Source of the DNA: Chloroflexota bacterium
Lineage (GTDB): Bacteria; Chloroflexota; Dehalococcoidia; Tepidiformales; Tepidiformaceae
Length of the DNA stretch: 9,675 nt
Direction of reading: 5' to 3'
NCBI GenBank assembly: GCA_963169135.1
Contig: CAUJEQ010000216.1
Coordinates: forward strand, 1-9,675
The position numbers and the translations under genes are program-made. Position 1 is the first letter of the stretch. Every line of letters begins with the position of its first letter. This document shows, in pieces, positions 5,949-9,675 of this stretch. The notes beneath the pieces were generated by a model, which did not search any database, was not told the DNA's origin, and saw only the letters and a program-made list of their open reading frames with translations.

Positions 5949-6092
5949 TTAAACGACGGTGAGGCGCTTGCGGCCACGGGCGCGGCGTGTCTTCAAGACG
6001 GCACGGCCGGCTCGGGTCGACATGCGCTTGAGGAATCCATGGACACGCCTTCGCGGGATGGTATGGGGCTGATAAGTTCGCTTGGTTGACAT
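5949..6092 (-). CDS. rpmH: Ribosomal protein bL34
   Basis: A 47-residue protein found by direct translation of the minus strand. It begins MSTKRTYQPHTIPRRRVHGF, continues LKRMSTRAGRAVLKTRRARG and ends RKRLTVV. The KRTYQP start, the HGF...RM.T..GR.VL..RR..GR.RL pattern and the extreme basic content are diagnostic of bL34 of the large ribosomal subunit. The stop TAA is at 5951..5949. The ATG at 6092 has GGAG 8 bases upstream. It is the first gene of the rpmH-rnpA-yidD transcription unit, with rnpA 17 bases downstream. The insertion in KRTYQPHTIPRRRVHG, relative to the shorter Firmicute form, is the type I associate with Chloroflexota and relatives. That is a recollection, not a search. Confidence 0.97.
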   Translation of the reverse strand: MSTKRTYQPHTIPRRRVHGFLKRMSTRAGRAVLKTRRARGRKRLTVV

Positions 6093-6130
6093 TGGGATTG
6101 CTCCAGGTCCGATATGAGACGCGAAGGATT

Positions 6131-6159
6131 ACCATAACCTACCGCAACCTACCGGTCGA
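6131..6159 (-). promoter_or_regulatory. Possible sigma-70-type promoter for rpmH-rnpA-yidD
   Basis: On the minus strand, TCGACC (6159..6154, 4 of 6 to TTGACA) and TATGGT (6136..6131, 4 of 6 to TATAAT) are 17 bases apart. Transcription would begin near 6124, about 31 bases before the rpmH ATG, leaving room for its GGAG. The spacer contains a 10-base tandem repeat. This is a weak match in GC-rich DNA, supported mainly by position. Confidence 0.35.
6136..6154. repeat. Tandem 9-bp repeat with 10-bp period upstream of rpmH
   Basis: AACCTACCG occurs at 6136-6144 and again at 6146-6154, separated by one base. The repeat is in phase with one DNA helical turn. It lies between the lytic transglycosylase stop and rpmH, within the putative promoter spacer. 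It could be a regulator site or chance; no known operator was recognised. Confidence 0.6.
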
Positions 6160-6167
6160 ATCGGCGC

Positions 6168-8408
6168 CTAATCGGCCCAGGCGAGCTCATAGTGGGCGTA
6201 AGCTTCAACGATGTACGTGACATAAAGCGTCGTCTCGAGGTAGTCGATGCTTTCCACCAGGTCGGCGGCGGTGGCGTGCTCGCGCTCGGACCAGCGGATG
6301 GCGTTGCCGGGACCCGCGTTGTAGGCGGTAAGGGCGAGGAGCGGGTCACCGAAGCGGTCCACCTGCCCGCCGAGGTAGTACGCGCCGAACTTGAGGGCGA
6401 TCGCGGGGCGGAAAAGGTCGGCGGGGGCGAAGGGTACCACCCCCAGGGCAGTGGCAATGCCGTGGCCGGTCGCGGGGATGACCTGGGTAAGGCCCAGTGC
6501 CCCCGCCGAAGAGCCAGCAGTGGGATCCCAGAAGCTTTCCTGCCGGACAAGGGCGGCGAGGAAGAGCGGGTCGAGACCCGCTCCGCGGGCTTCAGTGGCG
6601 AGAGTCTGGCCGTAGTCGATGGGGTAGGAGACGCGGAGGAGGTCGGCCGGGGGTTCGTGCGAGGCGACGCCAGCGGACTGGCGAAGGCCGACCGCGAGCC
6701 GCGCCGCGATATCGGTCAGGCCGCAGGTGGAGGCTTCGCGGATGAGTTCGAGGGTGCGCCAGGCGCCCGCGCCGCTCGACGCGGTGAGGATTTCGTCACG
6801 GGCCGTCTCGCGGAGGCCGCTCCGGGCGAGGTCGCAGGCGGCAGTCGGCGGCGAACTCGGCCACTCGCCCGGGATGCGGCTGCCGAGCCAGGTTGCGATC
6901 GCCTCCCAATCAACGGGTTGATCGAGGTCGCGCTCGCGGTAGGCCGCACCGACCGGTTCGCGGGTGCCGAGGCGGATGGCGGCTTCGAGGCCGTGGAAGT
7001 CGTAGGGTCCGGCGGCGATGGCGCGCTGGTAGGCCGCGGTAGCGCCGGCAGAATCGCCCTGGAGCTCGAGGGCCCGGCCGCGCCAGTATTCGAGGCGGGC
7101 GCTGATCGTGGCCCCTACCTGTTCCCAGGCTGCGAGGGCGGCGCTGGTCTCACCGGCGCGCAGGAGGGCGAAGCCGGCGCGGAAGGCGGCTTCTTCGGAG
7201 AACTCACCGGAAGGGCCGCCGGTAGCGAGCTGTACATAACGTTGTGAGGCGTCAGTGGCAAGGCCGAGGTCTTCGCTCACGCGGGCGGCCCAGTAGCGGG
7301 CCCGGTGGATGAAAGGCGAGACGGCCCCGGTAGAGGCGGCGAGGTCGTAGTAGAGGACTGCGTTCGTGCCATCGCCGCTATCCTCATGGGCGGCCGCCAG
7401 GTAGTAGGCGCGCAGGGTGATTTGGGCGCGAGTCGCCGCAGGGTCTTCGAGGGCGGGGAGGAGGACGCGCTTCGCCTCCTGGTAGGCCCCGCGGCGGTAG
7501 TAGACCAGCCCCTCCTGCCCCGGGTCGATTGGAACGCCGGCGTCGCGAAGGTCGGCGATGGCGAGGGTGGCGAACCGGGATGCGGGCGAGTCGGCGATGA
7601 TGGCGAGGAGGTTGGCGCTGAATGTGGCAGGCTCGCCGTACTCGGCTGCGAGCGTGGCGCGGTCGTAGCGCGCCTGGGCGTCGCCGGTGGCTGCGATGAG
7701 CGCATCGAGCCGGAGGGCGAGCTCGCCATCGTCGCCGGCCTCGCTGGCGAGGCGGACGCGCTCGCGGAGGATGGTGACCCGCAGCGTGCTGGTGGTGGCC
7801 GGATCGGCGAGCAGCGCGTCCCACGCAGCGTTGGCGGCGGCGACAGCACCATCTCCGGCGAGGGCCCTGGCGAGTTCGTGCTGGACGTAGGGGGCGAGGG
7901 GGCCCGAGGTGGTGGCCGCCCGGGCGATGGCGAGCGACTCGGAGTACTGTCCCGCGTCATTGAGGCGGGTCGCAGCGAGGTAGCCTGCGCGGGCGGCGAC
8001 GGCGGACCCTGGCGGCGCCTCGGCGACGGCTTTGCGGAGGGCTCCGAGGCTCGCATCGCGGTCGCCGGCCTCATGGGCGGCCGAGCCTGCCCCGAACCAG
8101 GCTTCGGCGCGTTCGGTGGGGTCCTGCGATGCGCCGGCCAGGCGTTCGAAGGCGGCGCGGGCTTCGTCGACACTGCCTTCGCGAAGGAGCAGGCGGGCGG
8201 CCTGGAGGGGCTCGGAAGGCAGCGGCTCAACTCCCGGGGTGGCCGGGGTTGTGGGCGAGGGCGTGGGAACAGCCGGTGCAGCGGGAGTGGGTGAGGGTTC
8301 GGGAGGGGGTGGCGAATCGCTCGAACAGGCAGCGGCGCCGGCGATTGCGAGGAACAATACCGACAGCAGCGCGGCCAGCCGCGGCGGGCGTTTGCGTTCG
8401 CCCTTCAC
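6168..8408 (-). CDS. Lipoprotein lytic transglycosylase, Slt70-like (helical repeat domain plus SLT domain)
   Basis: A 746-residue soluble-type lytic transglycosylase anchored as a lipoprotein. It would cleave the MurNAc-GlcNAc bond of peptidoglycan to give 1,6-anhydro-MurNAc ends. The signal peptide has a basic n-region (KGERKRPPR), a hydrophobic core at 11-24 and a probable lipid Cys28 (GAAAC). A Pro/Thr/Ser-rich tether follows (about 30-65). Residues about 66-580 are Ala-rich helical TPR-like repeats, comparable to the superhelical U-domain of Slt70. The catalytic SLT domain is at about 591-746, with Glu624 in VRQESFWDPTAGSSAGALGL and the AYNAGPGN motif at 695-702. The GTG start at 8408 has no Shine-Dalgarno; a good promoter ends 7 bases before it. 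The gene diverges from alr, and rpmH follows 75 bases downstream. The SLT call is firm; the helical region is judged by composition. Confidence 0.94.
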   Translation of the reverse strand: MKGERKRPPRLAALLSVLFLAIAGAAACSSDSPPPPEPSPTPAAPAVPTPSPTTPATPGVEPLPSEPLQAARLLLREGSVDEARAAFERLAGASQDPTERAEAWFGAGSAAHEAGDRDASLGALRKAVAEAPPGSAVAARAGYLAATRLNDAGQYSESLAIARAATTSGPLAPYVQHELARALAGDGAVAAANAAWDALLADPATTSTLRVTILRERVRLASEAGDDGELALRLDALIAATGDAQARYDRATLAAEYGEPATFSANLLAIIADSPASRFATLAIADLRDAGVPIDPGQEGLVYYRRGAYQEAKRVLLPALEDPAATRAQITLRAYYLAAAHEDSGDGTNAVLYYDLAASTGAVSPFIHRARYWAARVSEDLGLATDASQRYVQLATGGPSGEFSEEAAFRAGFALLRAGETSAALAAWEQVGATISARLEYWRGRALELQGDSAGATAAYQRAIAAGPYDFHGLEAAIRLGTREPVGAAYRERDLDQPVDWEAIATWLGSRIPGEWPSSPPTAACDLARSGLRETARDEILTASSGAGAWRTLELIREASTCGLTDIAARLAVGLRQSAGVASHEPPADLLRVSYPIDYGQTLATEARGAGLDPLFLAALVRQESFWDPTAGSSAGALGLTQVIPATGHGIATALGVVPFAPADLFRPAIALKFGAYYLGGQVDRFGDPLLALTAYNAGPGNAIRWSEREHATAADLVESIDYLETTLYVTYIVEAYAHYELAWAD

Positions 8409-8415
8409 CAGTTGG

Positions 8416-8445
8416 ATGCTAGGTTCGCGCGGGGGGGCCGGTCAA
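8416..8445 (-). promoter_or_regulatory. Sigma-70-type promoter for the lytic transglycosylase, probably leaderless
   Basis: On the minus strand, TTGACC (8445..8440, 5 of 6) and TAGCAT (8421..8416, 4 of 6) are separated by 18 bases. The -10 ends 7 bases before the GTG at 8408, so transcription should begin at or one base before the start codon. That fits the missing Shine-Dalgarno. The promoter is inferred from sequence only. Confidence 0.5.
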
Positions 8446-9657
8446 AGCAGGCTGGCCGCCAGGGAAAGGACCGGTCAACTGGTACAGACACAGGGGACAC
8501 AGCGCGCGCTTGGGGAAGTCACCCGGAACCTGAACAGCTGGATCGAGGTGGACTTCGGCGCGGCCCAGGCAAACGTACGGGCGCTGAAGGGCGCTTTGGG
8601 GCCGGTCGAGCTCATCGCGGTGGTGAAGGCGAACGCCTACGGCGCGGGGGCTGCGGTGCTGGCGCCGGAGCTGGAAGGGGCCGGTGTGGACCGTTTCGCG
8701 GTCGTGTGGCCACACGAGGGCTACATGCTTCGGCAGGTGGGAGTGACCCGCCCGATCCTGGTGCTCGGGCACGCCTTCCCGGCCGATGCGACGCAGGCCG
8801 TGCGCGCCGGCCTCACCCTCACCTGCCATTCGCGGGAACTCGGGGACGCGGTTTCCGAGGCTGCCGGAATGGCGGGTGTCACGGCGAAGGTCCATGTGAA
8901 GGTCGATACCGGCCTGCACCGGTTCGGACTCGAGCTGGATACGGCGGTGGCGCTGGCCGAGTACCTGCGCGGGCTGCCGCATGTGGAAGTCGAAGGGTTG
9001 ACCACGCACATGGCGAACGCCGACGAAGCCGACGATTCGTTCGCCGAGACGCAGCACAAGGTTTTCCGCGAGGCCGCCGCGCGGTTGCCGTGGATCCCGT
9101 ACCGCCACACGGCGAACTCGGCCACCGCCCTCCGGCGGGGCGAGCTGCATTATTCGGGTGTGCGGGTGGGCCTCGCTATCCACGGGATATTGCCGCCGAA
9201 CACGCCCGGGCCGGTGCTCAAGCCGGTGCTGGCGCTGCGGGCCCGGGTTGCGCGCGTCACCGAGGTCGCTCCCGGCGAGGGTGTGAGCTACGGGCTGACC
9301 TGGCGGCCATCGCGGCCATCGCGCGTGGCGCTTATCCCGGTGGGCTATGCCGACGGTTGGCGCAGGAACCTGGGCAACGAGGGCGACGTGCTCGTACGAG
9401 GGGCGCGCTGCCCGATGGCAGGGCGGGTGTGCATGGACCAGTTCCTGGTGGACGTGACTGATGCGCCGGGTGACGTCGGGGAGGGCGAGGTCGCGACGCT
9501 CCTGGGGAGTGATGGCGCGGAGGCGATCACCGCCGCGGACGTGGCGGAGCGGGCCGGGACGATCGCGTGGGACGTGATCGCGTCGCTACAGGGGAGGCTG
9601 CCGAGGCTCTACCACCGCGCGGGCGAGGTCGAGCAGATAGCGCCACCGCTCTGGTAA
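8416..9657 (+). CDS. alr: Alanine racemase (start uncertain)
   Basis: A PLP-dependent fold-type III alanine racemase that makes D-alanine for peptidoglycan. From the ATG at 8416 it has 413 residues. The PLP lysine is Lys71 in AVVKANAYGAG. HVKVDTGLHRFG (160-171), THMANAD (197-203) and HTANSAT (231-237) are present. RVGLAIHG is at 250-257. The catalytic tyrosine is Tyr292 in GVSYGLTW. GYADGW (310-315) and RVCMDQFLVDV (337-347) complete the family pattern. The homologous part begins at about residue 39 (NLNSWIEVDF), leaving 375 residues, the usual size. The ATG at 8416 lies inside the -10 of the divergent promoter and has no ribosome site. A CTG at 8479 preceded by AAGGA 8 bases upstream is an alternative. 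The catalytic body is intact. The gene ends with TAA at 9655-9657. Confidence 0.95.
   Translation: MLGSRGGAGQSRLAARERTGQLVQTQGTQRALGEVTRNLNSWIEVDFGAAQANVRALKGALGPVELIAVVKANAYGAGAAVLAPELEGAGVDRFAVVWPHEGYMLRQVGVTRPILVLGHAFPADATQAVRAGLTLTCHSRELGDAVSEAAGMAGVTAKVHVKVDTGLHRFGLELDTAVALAEYLRGLPHVEVEGLTTHMANADEADDSFAETQHKVFREAAARLPWIPYRHTANSATALRRGELHYSGVRVGLAIHGILPPNTPGPVLKPVLALRARVARVTEVAPGEGVSYGLTWRPSRPSRVALIPVGYADGWRRNLGNEGDVLVRGARCPMAGRVCMDQFLVDVTDAPGDVGEGEVATLLGSDGAEAITAADVAERAGTIAWDVIASLQGRLPRLYHRAGEVEQIAPPLW
8438..8478. repeat. Direct repeat CCGGTCAA x2 in the slt/alr divergent region
   Basis: CCGGTCAA occurs at 8438-8445 and 8471-8478, 33 bases apart, close to three helical turns. The left copy contains the -35 (TTGACC on the minus strand) of the putative lytic transglycosylase promoter. 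It may be an operator pair or a duplicated -35 element. Chance cannot be excluded for an 8-mer. Confidence 0.5.
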
Positions 9658-9675
9658 TTCCGAGGCGCGTCAGGA

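Noticed and set aside
5932..6135. N-terminal extension of rnpA to an ATG at 6135
   Set aside because: It overlaps rpmH in another frame and has no RnpA homology. The ATG at 5931 gives the normal length.
8032..8415. N-terminal extension of alr to 8032
   Set aside because: It is antisense to the lytic transglycosylase signal peptide and helical region and has no racemase homology.

Overview
The window is a GC-rich bacterial chromosomal segment holding a rearranged version of the classic replication-origin-proximal cluster (rpmH-rnpA-yidD ... yidC-jag ... parA-parB). All genes except alr lie on the minus strand. The L34, RnpA, YidD, YidC, Jag and ParA sequences are clearly bacterial. The L34 sequence, the YidC without a lipoprotein signal, the long disordered Jag linker and the GC content would fit a Chloroflexota lineage (Dehalococcoidia/Tepidiformia-like). 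That placement is an inference from memory of these families, not a database result.

Layout, in the direction of minus-strand transcription (right to left). At the right end, alr (alanine racemase) is on the plus strand. It diverges from a large lipoprotein lytic transglycosylase of the Slt70 type (8408 to 6168). Then comes rpmH (47 aa, found by direct translation)-rnpA-yidD, a compact ribosomal protein/RNase P/membrane-insertion group. A stretch of about 690 bases without a convincing gene follows (4670-5362). It holds five parS centromere sites, three of them perfect 16-mers and two with mismatches only at the outermost bases. Immediately downstream begins a six-gene operon in which every junction is overlapping or nearly so: PQQ-type beta-propeller lipoprotein, yidC, jag/khpB, PfkB-family sugar kinase, parA and parB. 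Only the first 26 bases of parB are in the window.

How the genes work together. RnpA, L34 and YidD/YidC/Jag serve translation, RNA processing and membrane-protein insertion. ParA/ParB with parS segregate the origin region. Slt and Alr serve peptidoglycan turnover and D-alanine supply. The propeller lipoprotein and the sugar kinase are the less usual members of the yidC-parB operon, and their roles are not known from sequence. ParB bound at the parS cluster would sit directly over the region from which its own operon is presumably transcribed, so autoregulation is plausible.

No CRISPR array, tRNA, insertion sequence or phage gene was seen. The segment is mostly core housekeeping. Points worth a second look are the parS cluster placed as the operon leader, the embedded propeller lipoprotein and kinase, the 47-base yidC/jag overprint, and several unusual start sites: a possible ACG start for the kinase, possible leaderless GTG starts, and a problematic alr start.
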